Both the position numbers and the translations under genes were made by a program. From Mytilus trossulus (lineage: Eukaryota > Mollusca > Bivalvia > Mytilida > Mytilidae): a stretch of DNA of 64,000 bases. How positions within the stretch are numbered: the stretch's first letter is position 1; every line of letters begins with the position of its first letter. Where the stretch lies: assembly GCF_036588685.1 (NCBI RefSeq), contig NC_086374.1, positions 89,026,059 to 89,090,058 on the forward strand, given 5' to 3'. The notes beneath the pieces were generated by a model that saw nothing but the letters and a program-made list of their open reading frames with translations, was not told where the DNA came from and ran no database searches. Shown here one piece after another: positions 13,701-27,100 of this stretch.

Positions 13701-16700
13701 CCGGGTCACGCCACACATTTTTTAAACTAGATACCCCAATGATGATTGTGGCCAAGTTTGGTTCAATTTGGCCCAGTAGTTTCAGAGGAGAAGATTTTTG
13801 TAAAAGTTAACGACGACGGACGACGGACGCCGGACGACGGACGACGACGGACGCCGGACGCAAAGTGATGGGAAAAGCTCACTTGGCCCTTCGGGCCAGG
13901 TGAGCTAAAAATGAAATATTAATGGCCCGACTGAGTACTCCGACACTCTAAATTTAACAAGTCTCAAATCAAGCATAGATTAAACAAGCTTTTCTTAATT
14001 CTAGTTAGTAAAATAATATTTCCAGATCCCCAATATTTTCCTGGTCTTCCTCATATGTTTGGATTGTCTTGATTTACGTTAAAACAATTCGGTTTCAAAT
14101 TCAGTTTTGTTCAGTTAACTTGTTGATCTAATTACAAATAATTTGTAGGCGAATTGAACGAAACTTTTTGTAATTGCAGCCTGATAAAGTGACATATTCC
14201 ATAGATGTAGCCGTCTCAGAAAAGGAAGGAGTATACAACCCTCTGCGAGATAGAATTGTCAACTTTAAATGTGTTTATCCAAGAAGGTAATAAAGTTAAA
14301 ACAGTGATGAATCATCAAACCACAAATTATAATGATAATTTATCACTTACAATTTTAATGAACATATTTAGAATAATTAATTGATGTTAATTTTCTCTGT
14401 CGTCGTGTTGAATTTTTTTTTAATGCTACATTTTGACATAATTCCCCATAAAGTTTCTAATTTATAAACAAAAATGCACCCTTAACCTCAGCTAACTAAT
14501 CAAATCGAAATCGAAAGACATTCTAATTTCTTCTGGCTCGATTGGATTTAAATAATTAATTCTGTATAGATATAGGGAGATATAGTATAAGTGCCAATGA
14601 GAAAAACGTATTCCATAACAACTTAATAATAATGGCACTCTTCATTGGATATCTCATTTTAAAGATTATATAAACGATTAGATATAAGCCAGTGTATATT
14701 TTTCCTGCACAAAATAATTACACATACCGATTACATTCTTCAACATTCATATATGTACTGAATTCCTTACAAAATGTAATTTCAATATTAATTTAATCTA
14801 TAACTACTGGGGATATTCCTGAAATTGACATTATATTGTGGAATCAACTGTTTTCAACTTTACCTTATATTTACTTCATTTGAATTTTGACATCACCGAA
14901 GAGACATCGATTGTCGAAATGCGCATCGGGTGCATGAAAATTTCCACCTTTTATGTTATAAAAAACTTTGACTGAAAATATGAATACCAATGGACACATT
15001 AAAAGATGGACCAACACATGTATGTTTAATGTGTCTAAATATGCACCAACTATTAGAGCTTTTGCTGAAAGAGTAATCGCAGAGTCATATATGGTTTCCA
15101 AATAATAAAAGAAAAGTAATTTTCCGTCCAAGTTGAGCAAGCAAAAATCAAAATATATTTTAGAACTGCAATGTCTTTGTATTTTCTATTATCAGTTTTT
15201 AATAACCATATCATTTTTAGTGCAATGTGAACATTTTTATTCACATTGCATACATTTTTAAATTTAAACTTGAAAGAAGAAAAAAAATCCCATTACCTTT
15301 TCCTAAAATTGTGATTGCCTGACTTACTTAGACGCTGATATGGACTACTATTTTCGCGTATTGTTTACAGGATAGGTGAAGGTTCAACACAAGATAATAC
15401 ACAGTCATATACTCCAGTGGAACTACTTTATTTGGATACTAGGCTGCAGCCTCTTACACAAGGAGTTCAAGAAGGGGATGTCTTCTATATAGATTTTGCA
15501 CCTACCACAGAATCAGGTGAAATAAGTACAACTAAAGTGCAGTTTGCAACATGTTCAACGACTGTATATAGAATTTCAGTAATGAATTATCAACTTTGTT
15601 TAATTGTTTATACACTGAAGAAAAATCCCTTACCGGCTTATTAAACTGAAAAAATACTTAAGTGATACATTTTTTTTATGGAAAAAAAGAATGCTCTTTA
15701 AATTATATATAAATCTTTTATATATCGAATTTTTCATGCAAAACAGGAAATATATATGAACCTGGTAGCTATTGCTATTATCAACGTAAGTTACAAAACA
15801 AAGTTAAAGGTAATCTACTACTGTTTTTTTCATCGTTTTTCGTTATTTGTCATGGCATTGTCAGTTTGTTTTCGGCTGTAGAGTTTGAATGTTGTGCATT
15901 TGTATAAATCTGTAATCATATCTGCTATGCTTTATTCGTAAAAATTTGAAACCATAATGTTTATGTTATATATAACATATAAAATAACCAAACATGAGGC
16001 AGCATCTAATACCATATACATAGTAGTAGCCAGTGCTTCGGTATCGGCATACTATAAATTTATAATTTTGACTCATTCTGATATTGTAGATTTTTAGAGA
16101 ACAAATTATGATACTGTATTTTATTTTCAACTAGTGAAGGCAAAGTTCGATTTTTGAATGTTGTAATTTTTCAAATTGGCAATCACAGCTTGGTCTCTAA
16201 GACTTTGACTGAAAAGTGTGTTTCGGTATCTAATACTTATATTTCCAAATAAAAGTGATGGGTTAGAAACACCATGATAACAAGACTTTTTTTGTAATAT
16301 TAGTGATTACACTTAAAAACAATGATGCTGTTTTCAAGCTTGAATATGACAAAGCAAATGTATTGGTAGCACCATCTTATGGATGCCTCACGATTAAGTA
16401 TAAATAACAACTGGAACAGAATGGTATCCGGGTTTGTCTTTAATTGGTGACTTTTTTATTTTATATTTTTCATCTATTTGTATGTTTTGCACTGACAAAT
16501 AACTATTGAAATGCGCACCTGGCTGAAGCAGCAATATTTGTACTGCTAGTGTTGTTACATGTTACCATTGCAATATGTTTTCCTGTTGCTATTATCAATA
16601 ATGATTATAATTACGTCTTTAAGGAACAAATGGATTACAAGTAATTAGTATGGAAGCATTTAGTGTACACAATGGCAAAGTCACCACATTCAAGATGATT

Positions 16701-19700
16701 GAAAAAGGGTATGTCAACAATTTACTTTTTTATTAGTAGATTCGGATACGGATACGGATCGGAATTAATTATGAAAATAAATTATATTGATAATTATTAT
16801 CATAGTCAACTGGGAGACCATATCATTTTGACATTGGCAACCAAACAAAAAAACGATACTTCCTTCAGTTTATGTATAAAAACTCGTCAGAAATCTTTTA
16901 AATATCCTAAATTGGGTTGTATGAATTTTATTAATACTTTCAAAAATAATGAAGGTTGTTTTTGTGCTTTTATATGCATGATTCTCAATCATTACTTATA
17001 TGATATATAGCTAAGAGGTAATGTAGGTTATTTCGATCATCATACCAACTTGTAAACAGTAAATTACTGTTAAGTTATAACAAGGTAGTTAAGTGAGTTT
17101 TTTTGTTTTATATTTTTTATTTAATAAGAAATGCACATTGTACACTGAGGGATTGACCGTGAACAAACATTAAAACAAGACAAAGCATATAATTAAATAT
17201 TAAATCATAGAAAGTAATTGGAGTTTTCAGTATAAACGACTTTTTAATGACTTATACATAGCTCCATAATATTAAATAATTAGCAAGGTTGTTCAAGCTA
17301 ATTATTATTAACATAGGTGACATAAATATAACTTTATACCATGTGCCATGAATAATTAGACAATAGTTTTTAAAAATCGCTTCATTCCTTAAACAACTCT
17401 ATAACGAACACAATTTTTTTTATGTTTTAAAGCCTGCTAAATTTTTCTATGAGGAACATATCTGAGCATAACCAAATATCACATAACGTGTTTACCCTAG
17501 CCTCATTTTTGTACTGTTTCAGTTCAGAAACCTGCAGTCTTTTTTAGTCTTGTGTGTTTTTAATTTTGGTTCATTTATATGTTTCCAAGTTACGCGTGGC
17601 GTCCATTTCGCGGAATAAGTATACATTATTTTTTAGATGTCAGCCGGAGCCCATCTCCTGATGTAAGATTTTCTCGCTGCATTGAAGACCCATTGAAATA
17701 AGCACTTTCTTAAAAAAAACTTTAAACTAAAAAAAAGATAGATGTATAAATAAAGGCATCAGTGGTAAACCACTGTTCATTACATGTATTATATAAATCG
17801 ACTAAGCGAAAACAAATCTGGGTCATAAATCAAAACCAAGGGAAACATTTTAACTATAAGAGGCGAGATAAGAGGAAAACAACGAAACAACAGAAAGACT
17901 GAACTACAAATGCAAACGCCAAAATAAATAGCACGATATTTGCCGAAACCTCAACAATAAATATCGTGTAAATTTACTTTTAATACTGACACCAAAACTG
18001 GTTTACCACTATTGCTAATAACACAATAGGCTAAACTCATTTCAAATCATTACGCAAACCACACTATTAATTTATTGTTTCATAACATTGCTGTAATATA
18101 TATGTTACATTTAATCGTTCGTGATATGATTAATCATTGTATGGCACTCGCAATGGTCTTAAGAAATAAATAGGTGCTAAATGTGAACCCTGAAATGAGA
18201 TATCGAGTCATTTTGTCACCAGTAACAATAAATATCAAAATTTGAACCGCATTGCTTGAACGGAAACGGCCGGCAAAAATCTGTTTAATAATTCATTATC
18301 CATTACTCATATATATTGTTATGTGAACTTGTCTTTTGTCAGATCTAAATGTTTATATACATATCTATACATATTTAGATTCCGAGATTTTGTGAGAAGT
18401 TAAATAAATGGTATACGTTAGAACTAATTTGTTTGATTACCTGGAATTTTTCTAACTTATCATACGGTATTGGTCGTTTTCTGTTCAAGAGATAGACTAC
18501 CTGTGGTGTAAGTTTATAAAACTGAAAGTCTTTTTATTTTTTTGGTCTTTGATGCATTGTTGTCTCATTACCAATCCCATCCTCCTTTATATACTTGTTG
18601 TACAGCAATTCTTAATTGTATGTGTGTTTTCGTCGTTTCAGATGTATTTTACCGACAGCTGAATCTCGTGTCAAGTCGATGAGCCAGGTAGAAGGCACTC
18701 GTCCAAATGGAGAAAAAATCCACAAAACAAGAATTGAAATGACGGCTTTTTCATTGTACGGAAACAGCTACCTCCATTTCAACTATGACCTGAAATTTTG
18801 TCCTGGAGCTTGCCCCGAGGTAAAATAAAATTAAAAATATATTATAGTGTTTGTGTATCTTACCACTATTATTTCCTTAATCAATTGAAAACAATTGCAT
18901 TGTCTTTACTATATATAATCATATAATGGTGTGTTTAAAAATGATAGCATGGCAATGGATTAGATGAAGAGCACACACTCGACTGTGATGCAATATACAT
19001 CCAAATATCTTATTAAACAAAACTGGAAAAAGAATTAAGCATTTTTCATAAGAATCAGTTCTGTTGCTCGTATCAGAATATTCAAAAGGCCAAAATCAAT
19101 AACAAAGTTGTAGAGAACTAGACCTTATATACAAAATTAGACTCCCCCGTTAAAAATGCAGAGGCAAATCAATTTATATAATCATTTATCACATATTTTG
19201 TACTGATATGTACGTTTTTGCATGGCCAATAATAGCCGGAATTCAAGGTTGGTTATCAGCCCTCGGGCCCGATATCGATATCAGCCCTCGAAATCCATAT
19301 CAAGCCCCCGAGTTTAACTTCCGGTAACCTGTCAATCAAAGGCTATTTGTGAATAAGTTGAACGCATTTCTTAACATTTGAAATGTAACACTTTAAAGTC
19401 GTTTGATATTTGCAATTCTTAGAATTAACATATTTATTGTTAATTATTTCTGAAACTTTTCACAAAACGTTGTTAACATATTGTGATCCGAACTTTCTTT
19501 TAACTCACAGTGATACATTTTTTTTTCGTTAAATATCTTTTTGATTTTTGATGAAATATCAAACATAATTTGGTGTAAGCTATTTGTTTTCTCCTGCTTG
19601 AAAATATGTGATAAAAAGATTATTACATGTCATTTTTCATATGGTCCATGGTATAAGCCCACGACCCACATCAAGCCCTCGGGCTAAAGCCCTCTGGCTT

Positions 19701-20774
19701 GATATGGGAGTCTAGGGCTGATACCAGGGCCATATGGAAAATGCCATGTAATAATCTATAAATAATACTATGTTTTTCCTTTTACACATTGTGACTTTTA
19801 TGGAAAGTTGTCCCATTGGCACTCATATCACATCTTCTCATTCTATATACCGGTATGTTTGTTAATTTTTATTTGAACATGAATTACTGAACTTTGATAT
19901 GGTTTTCTGATTTTGCTTTGACATCAAAACGCAATACCTGTTGGCGAAAGTAAATAATAGACAACAATGAAACTAAGCATGGGTAATTTTAACTTGATCT
20001 ACTGAACAATTGCTTTGGCTTTATGTAAATAGAACACATAACATTCCGAAATTTACCTTTATATAAGTTTTGTAATTTTTGTAGATTAGTCTTTAACTTT
20101 CTAAATAATATAGAAGAACTAGTTGTCTTATCGTATTCTCGGTTGGCGTTTTAAGTTTATATGAGTTTTAAATACTCCACATTCTTTGTTTTTACCTTTT
20201 TTTTTATTCAACCCAAAAAGAATTAAAAATAATAAAACAATAAAGATACTATTTGATTATTTGTTTACTGTTAACAGACTTTTTTTTATTTTTTTTAAAG
20301 TAAACTATGTTACCATAACCATCTAGTGCAAATACATATTTTATGTTATACATGTATATCATATTGAATTAAGGCAACAGTGGTCATTTGAACACAAATC
20401 AAGGAAACAAACACACATTTTTTTTTTAAAGAAACTCCATAAGGTACGAAATTATATATGTCGAAATACAGGGTGAGCGTCTCCTCTAATGCCTGCATTA
20501 TGCGACATGTAAATAAACTCTCAATCAAAATGTCACAATTGTACACAGAACTAAATTGTAAATTTACAGATTACGAAACGATTTCAAAATAAATTTGTTG
20601 ACAGTGGGTTTTTTTACGTATCAATTACCTTCATTGGAGACATACATTACTTATTTTCTTTGATATTCTTTATTCTAGATAAGATGTATTCGACGACAAC
20701 CCATACAACCGACTCAGCATCAACAACCTTATCATCATTTTGGAGGAGGACCTGGCTTGAACATTGTCATTTGA
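7740..20774 (+). CDS. Secreted EGF-EGF-ZP domain protein
   Basis: Ten coding exons: 7740-7785, 8751-8867, 9335-9454, 9838-10052, 14180-14286, 15371-15516, 15747-15785, 16624-16708, 18642-18819, 20679-20774. All introns are GT-AG and all phases join, giving 382 residues. Residues 1-18 are a signal peptide (cut after VSA). EGF-like domains span 22-50 (Cys 22, 27, 33, 39, 41, 50) and 63-90 (Cys 63, 67, 73, 79, 81, 90), each on its own phase 1-1 exon. A ZP domain runs from Cys99 to near the end: Cys 99, 127, 157 and 197 fit the ZP-N half; Cys 260, 293, 345, 349 and 354 fall in ZP-C. Sequons occur at N32, N123, N136 and N162. The tail is short and Gln/His-rich after a dibasic RR, with no membrane span. 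ZP domains polymerise into extracellular filaments, so a matrix role is likely; the exact role (egg coat, shell, byssus, mucus) is unknown. A five-codon upstream frame (ATG 7726) overlaps the start codon. Confidence 0.87.
8310..8530 (+). repeat. Dispersed mussel repeat B in ZP intron 2
   Basis: Inverse of the sequence at 23040-23240: ACCTGAGATCACCCCTAG, then GTTTATTTGTCC, then AGCCATGGCGTTGTCAG, then TTTGATTGTCCCTCTGGTAT. The agreement is close enough that this copy is young. Confidence 0.75.
12316..13906 (+). mobile_element. Tandem-core element with terminal hairpins (500 bp units)
   Basis: Lies in ZP intron 4. The left end has the palindrome AGGCTCTAAAGAGCCT (12319-12334) followed by GTGTCGCTCACCTTGG. 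The core repeats with a period near 500 bp (GGCAATAACTCCTAAAGGGG at about 12848 and again about 13349). It ends with a GACGGACGCCGG-rich run (about 13808-13860) and a hairpin at 13876-13906 with AGCTCAC and GTGAGCT arms. No coding region is seen. Relatives lie at 31957-36090 and, inverted, from 62723 onward. Confidence 0.85.
17500..17700 (+). repeat. Dispersed repeat A, degraded fragment
   Basis: Retains TTAGTCTTGTGTG, a GCGTCCATTTCGCGG stretch in the place of the usual GCGTTCATTATCAC, and CATTGAAGACCCATTG, in the order found in the long copies. Lies in ZP intron 8. Confidence 0.5.
17755..17945 (+). repeat. Dispersed mussel repeat C
   Basis: Landmarks GTGGTAAACCACTGTTC, ATCGACTAAGCG, ACAAATCTGGGT, TATAAGAGG and ACAACAGAAA recur at 22225-22460. 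They recur inverted at about 28660-28740, 30620-30725 and 36765-37000. No product is seen. Confidence 0.6.
19240..19757. repeat. GCCCTCG-rich repeat with a 138 bp foldback
   Basis: The block contains repeated ATCAGCCCTCG / ATCAAGCCCTCG words. A foldback at 19618-19755 begins GATTATTACATGTCATTTTT and ends with its inverse. Its middle carries mirrored GCCCTCGGGC and GCCCTCTGGC boxes and CCATATGG-like boxes. It lies in ZP intron 9, close to exon 9. Confidence 0.65.
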
Positions 20775-21070
20775 TGATTCTGTATAGAGAAAAGAGATAT
20801 GATTTGGGAAAAGAAACGCAAAATGTTGATATCACCAGTAGTTGCATCTACTCTTTCAGAATACTACAAAAACGATCTTCGTTCTCTGACATCTATATCA
20901 CGCATCTTTTCATCGTTTCATTTGATCTCATGTCGTCTATCACAACTATATTATTTCTCAATTTTGTCGTCAATAATTCTACTGAAATGGACTTGTAACT
21001 GAAAGATGAAGACATATTTAAACCTTTTTATATAAATACCGTAAATAAATTTAATTGGTATCTAGCATTT
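20775..21070 (+). other. Probable 3' untranslated part of the ZP gene
   Basis: Follows the TGA at 20772. AATAAA at 21044-21049 is a plausible polyadenylation signal. Longer frames here (for example 20660-20998 in another frame) do not continue the phase of exon 9. Confidence 0.5.
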
Positions 21071-22220
21071 CTGTCGGACTAGTTTATACTTATAGTGTAT
21101 TCTTGTTTAACTTTGTGCTCTTTTGTATCATATGTTTATTATGGTTTTATACACATTCCACTTATAAATATAACGTTCACTAAAAGTGTAATATAATTCT
21201 TACATAAAAAAACAAAACAAATATGCACCGTTTGTTAGAAAGGCTTTTATTTCTTACTACACACTTTATGGAGCTGTTATAACTTAAATTTCATGTTTAG
21301 TTAAAGATTTGCCAAAAATTAAATACTTTTTTTCATATTCTGATTATTATGTAATATATATAAAACACAATAATAGCTACATGTTGAAATAAAGTTGTTG
21401 CACCATACACAAATTCTCGATTAAGTGCTGGTGAACACAATTGTTATATAAAGATTTGAAGAGCAATATATAACCATGCAAGGAAGGGAAATCAAGATAA
21501 ACTATCCAACACATGTGTATATTGTTCTGATAGTTTGCACGTGCGAGCAATCAAGCTTTGTATAAGGTCTAATATCATAAGATCGTTGTTTTTTTTAAAG
21601 AACTCTATCCAAAGTAATAAGAAAATCACTTTAATCCTTAAAAACAATATTGTAAAATAAAAATCACTGAAAACACGCCCTTTCAAAGTGAAAAATATTT
21701 TCTCGTTAAAATATTTACCAAAAAAGAGAATTCTAACATTATCATTTAATGGCAAAAATGGCAAAATATCTACTAATTTCATAGACTAGCAGTTACTATA
21801 GACGATACATAAAATGATATCTACTAGTATAGCGTTGTCGTTTAACTATTTATTATATCTTTTGCTGTATTTTTCAACCCTGTAAGAACACAAATAAAAG
21901 GTACTCCTGACGAAAAGTTACCGATAGTTGAATTTATTTATAGTTACTGCAGTTATTTAGCTTGTCAGTGTATTTCCTATGAAAATACAGTTAGGCACTT
22001 TACCAAGAGCATTCGTGATTTCTTTCTGATTTATGGTTCTAATGTAGATCCTGGTTTATTCTCAATTATGTGTTAGAGTTTATAACAACAGAAAACGGAA
22101 AAGAAATAAACGATCTAGAATGCAAAATAAAGATTCTTGCTATTGTGATGTTATTTTTATAGGAAATAAAAACCTATTATAAGTAATGTTCTTGTAGTCT
22201 TATTTTATTTCAGTCAGTTT
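21071..22220. other. Intergenic, nothing recognised
   Basis: AT-rich DNA downstream of the ZP gene. A second AATAAA occurs near 21390. No frame with domain content was found. Confidence 0.4.
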
Positions 22221-22224
22221 TATG

Positions 22225-22460
22225 TAAATAAAAGTATACCGCTGTTCGAAATTCATCAATCGATTAAGAAAAGAAAAATCCGGGTTAAAAATTAAAACTG
22301 AGGAAACACATCAAATATAAGAGGAAAACAAAGACACAACGGAAACACAACATTAAAAAGTAACAAACACAGAAACACCTATAATATGAAAACGGTAATT
22401 TTCCTGACTTGGTACAGGACATTTTTACAAAACCTGGATTTGTGGGCAGCCAAACCTCCC
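22225..22460 (+). repeat. Dispersed mussel repeat C
   Basis: GTATACCGCTGTTCGAAATT, ATCGATTAAG, ATCCGGGTTA, GAGGAAACACATCAAATATA and GACACAACGGAAACAC appear in the same order as at 17755-17945. No coding function. Confidence 0.65.
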
Positions 22461-23039
22461 GTAAAATTTTAAATGAAATAATCGATTTTCAGAATACTAT
22501 CAACTGTTGTTTGATGATCAAAAGTGTTGTTTTTTATCAGTGGCAAATTGTTCTCATTGAAATACTGTGTTTTACCTTTTATAAAGTGACGAAAAAATAA
22601 CATTAGTCAACTATAAACATGGATAATTTTACCGTCGTATTTGAACTTAGTGTCAACTAACTCCTATAAATATGACACGAGTTTTCTAATAACTTCATCA
22701 GGTATGCTAAACACCAAATATATTAAATGTTTGACAGCATTAGACTTGAAAGTTATAAACAGTACAACCAAAACCGTTCATTGCTTACCGAAAGGATCAA
22801 GGATATGCGTCACTAAGCATAGCCTATATTCTTTTAAAGTTAACTCTGAAACAAATTTAACCAAACTTGGCCACAATCATTTTTGGGGCAACTAGTTTAA
22901 AAAATGTGTCTGGTGACCTGCCCTGGCATTCTAAATTAACGACATGAATAACAATAGAGCGTAGGGATAAAATGCAAGTTTTGTTTACTATATTGAAAAC
23001 CATGACATGTGGTGAAAATCTGACAGGCCAGGCAAAACT

Positions 23040-23240
23040 GATCTAAGAGGGACGAAAGATACCAAAAGGGACAGTCAAACTCATAAATCTTAAACAAACT
23101 GACAACGCCATGGCTAAAAAATGAAAAGACAAACAAAAAAACAATAGTACACCTGACACAACATAGAAAACTAGAGAATAAACAACACGAACCCCACCAA
23201 AAACTAGGGGTGATCTCAGGTGCTCCGGAAGGTTAAGCAA
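23040..23240 (-). repeat. Dispersed mussel repeat B
   Basis: Close inverse of 8310-8530: ACCAAAAGGGACAGTCAAAC, CTGACAACGCCATGGCT, CCAAAAACTAGGGGTGATCT. No coding function. Confidence 0.75.
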
Positions 23241-23489
23241 AATGTTAAGCTGTACCAATGATTCATAAACGTAAAACTAACAGATGGCTTCCTAAATAAA
23301 TTATTTTCCGTATTTTGTTTTCATTTTGGCTATCATATTGAAAATTGTGATAGCTATATAGCCAAAATAGCCAATAAAGTAAGCAGAACAAGAAATTATA
23401 AAAATTAACAAATTAAAAAAAAACAATAAAAAAAAACAAAAAAAACCCCAAAGCTGCAAAGCCAATCACAATCTTCTGACACCTAAGCC

Positions 23490-24184
23490 AACCTCCCATC
23501 TTGGGACCTGGAATGTAATAAACATGTGTCAAAGTGGAAAAGCAGCGATCATAGCCATTGAAATGAAAAAGTACAAAGTTAAGGAACTGTGATTGAGCGA
23601 AACTAGATGGCCTTTAAATGGTAAGACAACGCTTGCAACTGGTGACATTATTCTTTATTCTGGACACCAGGAGGATGAAGATCTACACACAGATGAGGTA
23701 ATTATGATGTCAAAGTCGATAGGTCACTTAAATCTTTGGAAACCATAAAATCAAGAATAATGACAGCAAAACTTCGACCAAAGCACAAGCGAATAAAAGC
23801 AAACGTTTTACAGGGCTATGCACTAAAAAATTATGCAGACGAAAATGACAAGGATAATTTTATAACCCCATATAGGTAATTCTAAACCAGCAAAAAGACA
23901 AACATCTAGCAGTGCTGATGGGATATTGCAGTGCCAAAATAGTAGGAAACAGCATTACATGGAATGTACAACCAAAGAGAAAACATGGACTGGGCTAAAT
24001 GAATGAAAATGGAGAAAGATTTGCAGAACTATAAGTCAATATTAAATTTGTAATAGGAGGAATTATATTTCCACACAAACACAACCACAAATCAACAGTG
24101 GTATCACAAGACCATGTCATAGAAACCCATATTGATCACTTCCTGAATGAAACTAAGTAGATTATATACCATGAAAAACAAATT
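23490..24184 (+). pseudogene. Decayed LINE, endonuclease part
   Basis: Broken frames read in sequence like the AP-endonuclease domain of a non-LTR retrotransposon. Recognisable pieces are LGTWNV, MCQSGKAAIIAIEMKKYKV, LSETRW, ATGDIILYSGHQEDE and, near 24060-24150, IFPHKHNHKS and IDHF. Many stops and frameshifts make it non-functional. It is cut at 24184 by the CACGGTG-ended element and resumes at 27932. Confidence 0.8.
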
Positions 24185-27100
24185 CACGGTGGGTATGGTT
24201 GTCCTGCGAGAGAACGTACTGTGCTGGTGATTCGGTCCTGACGGGTGCTGGTGATCAATGAAAAAATGTAAACAAAGACGAAAATGATGATTTTTGACGT
24301 TTTCACTCATAAAAAATGGAAAAAAAAAAAAAGTTGAGATTTTTCAATTTCGTTTCTTATGGGTTCATATATAAACCATTAAAAAATTGACCCTCTAAAC
24401 TGTTTCAGTAAGTGTAACACAAAAATGCTCATTTTCGGAAAATCTCGAACTGAAAAAATAAAACAAAAATGCTCATTGAGTCCGCTTTCTATACCGCAAT
24501 CCACATGACAAAACAATTTTGTGAAAAAACATTGCAATTTATTAAAATTTAGCCTTTTCTCAATTTATTCATGTCCTGATACTGTGCTGGTGGGTCCTGT
24601 CATTGTGCTGGTGGGTCCTGATACGGTGCTGGTGATTTTGGATAAGAAGCTGGTCATATTTGAAACAAATGTTACAAAATCAATAAAGTTAGCCAGATAA
24701 GTGTTGCCAACAGGATCTATAACTCCTATTTTAGGTCTTGTGCATCCATTTGGCTGTTTAATATGTGTTTTCAAATGATCTGAACTTGTATTACATAATA
24801 ACATAAAGGGGCAACATCTTTCGTCCAATATCTTATAACAATAACAATATATAGTATCTAAAATAAGTTAAAAATTCCACAATACTATATAATTCATTTT
24901 ATGTGTCGATTTGTTCGAAAAAAGTCGAAAAGAAGAGACTTTTTTTATGTCATGATTATCTGTCGCTTTCTAGATCTATGCTTAGCATTCATTGCAGATG
25001 ACATGGACTCCTCACCCTGATGACCCTGCTGCCTTTCATAACTTTATCCGTATATATATATTAATAGATAAACAAAAGGCTGCAACACGTATTTTTGTAT
25101 TTAGAATGATTCGTTGTAACGAGAATATTTGTGGTGAATGGAAACTGTGAGGGTCACAATCTTAAATTGCTTATAAATGTTGCTGGACCCAGTTTCGTTA
25201 TCTGATCTGAATTTTCTAAAATGTGCATGGTAGATAGACATTTTGATTTTTTTTTTACTCGGTAATGAACCATTGTGTTGATCCCATGCTAAACATGACA
25301 AAAATCTCTGTACAAAGGTCTGTGAATTCTCTACAAAAATAGTGATTTTATTTTCACTAAATTCTCTTTTTCTACTAAATACAATAATGAACCATAAATA
25401 TATATAATAATGCTTTGCAAGAAGTTTCCCCTCGATATATGTACAAAATTATATCTCTATTGTTCATTGTCTGTACTGTTTTGATACTATTGCAGTTTGC
25501 ACATTTCGGAATTAACAGGCCACAGGAGGGGTCATAAACCGTACACGAAAAAATAAAATATTGATATAAGAACTTAATTTGCATCTTTGAACCCCCACTC
25601 CGGCTTGTTTTTTTAGAAGCCTGTGGTGTCTAAAAATGGTTGATTACAGACAGCCGAGTACGCATTTTCCAGGCGTGTTATTGTTGATTGTTAAAGTCCT
25701 GAAAACGGATAGATGGGAACAAAAATGTTTGATATATCTGGCTTTAGATTCAGTTTTTAAAAAAATATAAATTAAGGCTACATTATAATATAATAATTCT
25801 ATGAATTCACAATATAAAAAAATGCAGAAAAGAAAATGAATGAAGTGAAATATCTTAGTAAGGAGTCATTACTACAGAGATGGTGTGTTTGACACACAAA
25901 ACTTAAAAACTTAGTGATATTTCCAATATTAAAATAAAAGTGTATTTGAGTTGGGTATTTTTTCCATTTACTCATTTTCAATTATAATCAAGGCACATTT
26001 TATTTTTATTCATGAAAAATATTTAAATATAGAAAAGAAGGACACATTGTTCACTTCCTCCCCCGTAATTCTTTATCAAAAATATTTATTTTGAAATGAA
26101 AAAGCTAAGAAATCTTAATTTTGTTAGTGTTCTCTAGGTTATCTCGTGACGTCTTCATTCTCTAACATATTCTAGCCTGCCCTTTCAAAAAATAGTGATT
26201 TCTTTAGTGTTCTATCGAACTTTCGAAAAGAAAAAAAAATACCTAATAACCTTTTAGACAAAAGAAAAATCTAACAGCAAGTGATTCTTAACAGCTATAA
26301 GATACATTTTTCTTTTACAATACAACTTTTAAATCTTACGGGAAACTATTACAAGCTTTCACTGTAACCTCGCTCTAACTTATCCCCATCCCCCCACCCC
26401 CCCCCCAAAAAAAAAAACCCAAACAAACAAACCCGCAATACTATTGTCATTCTTATAGTCAGCACTCAATTGTTCACAAACAAATGGGTTTTAAGCTGCT
26501 AAAGACATGATTCAAACGCCCAGAAAGTCCTTTGTTCTATATTTTTGCTCTCCATTTTTAGGTAAAACCTTTTACATTTTTATTTTATGGGTTATTGTTG
26601 AAGGTCGTACGATGACGTATGGTTGTTAACACATACTTCCTTTGGTTTCTTATGGAAATTTGTCCATTGACATCAAACATACCACATCATCTACTTTATA
26701 TAAGTATTGTAAAAACTACAACGTATTTTGGTGATCTTGCAAAATGATCGTAATCACGTAAATCGTAAACATATTTTCTTATCTTAAAAGGGGACAAGAA
26801 GGGTTCCATTAACAGGCCAATAAATAAGATTACAGTTAATTCTAACATGACGTCCTTCAAACGCTTTGAGTACACACCCGTGGTAAAATATGAATATATT
26901 ACATTGGCTGTTCCGATCGTACTCCCACGTCATATGGTTTTTTTGAATGAAGTACCCGACGTCATAGAATGATGACGTTATAATTTAAGCATTTTACGGG
27001 AAAATACACGCTTTTAATACCGAAAATCATCACAACAAGGAAACGTAATCAAATGATGCTAAAATGTGGTATAAGCCAATTTTTTTATATACATAGAAGA

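Noticed and set aside
20660..20998. 112-codon frame with a hydrophobic C-terminus at the end of the ZP gene, which could have been a membrane anchor
   Set aside because: It is in a different frame from exon 9. The phase-0 join from 18819 to 20679 gives a stop at 20772.
24565..24828. 87-codon minus-strand frame inside the Transib-like element as a possible transposase
   Set aside because: Its C-terminal half is translated subterminal repeat (STVSGPTST words). The Cys/His pattern near the start is too weak to call a zinc finger.
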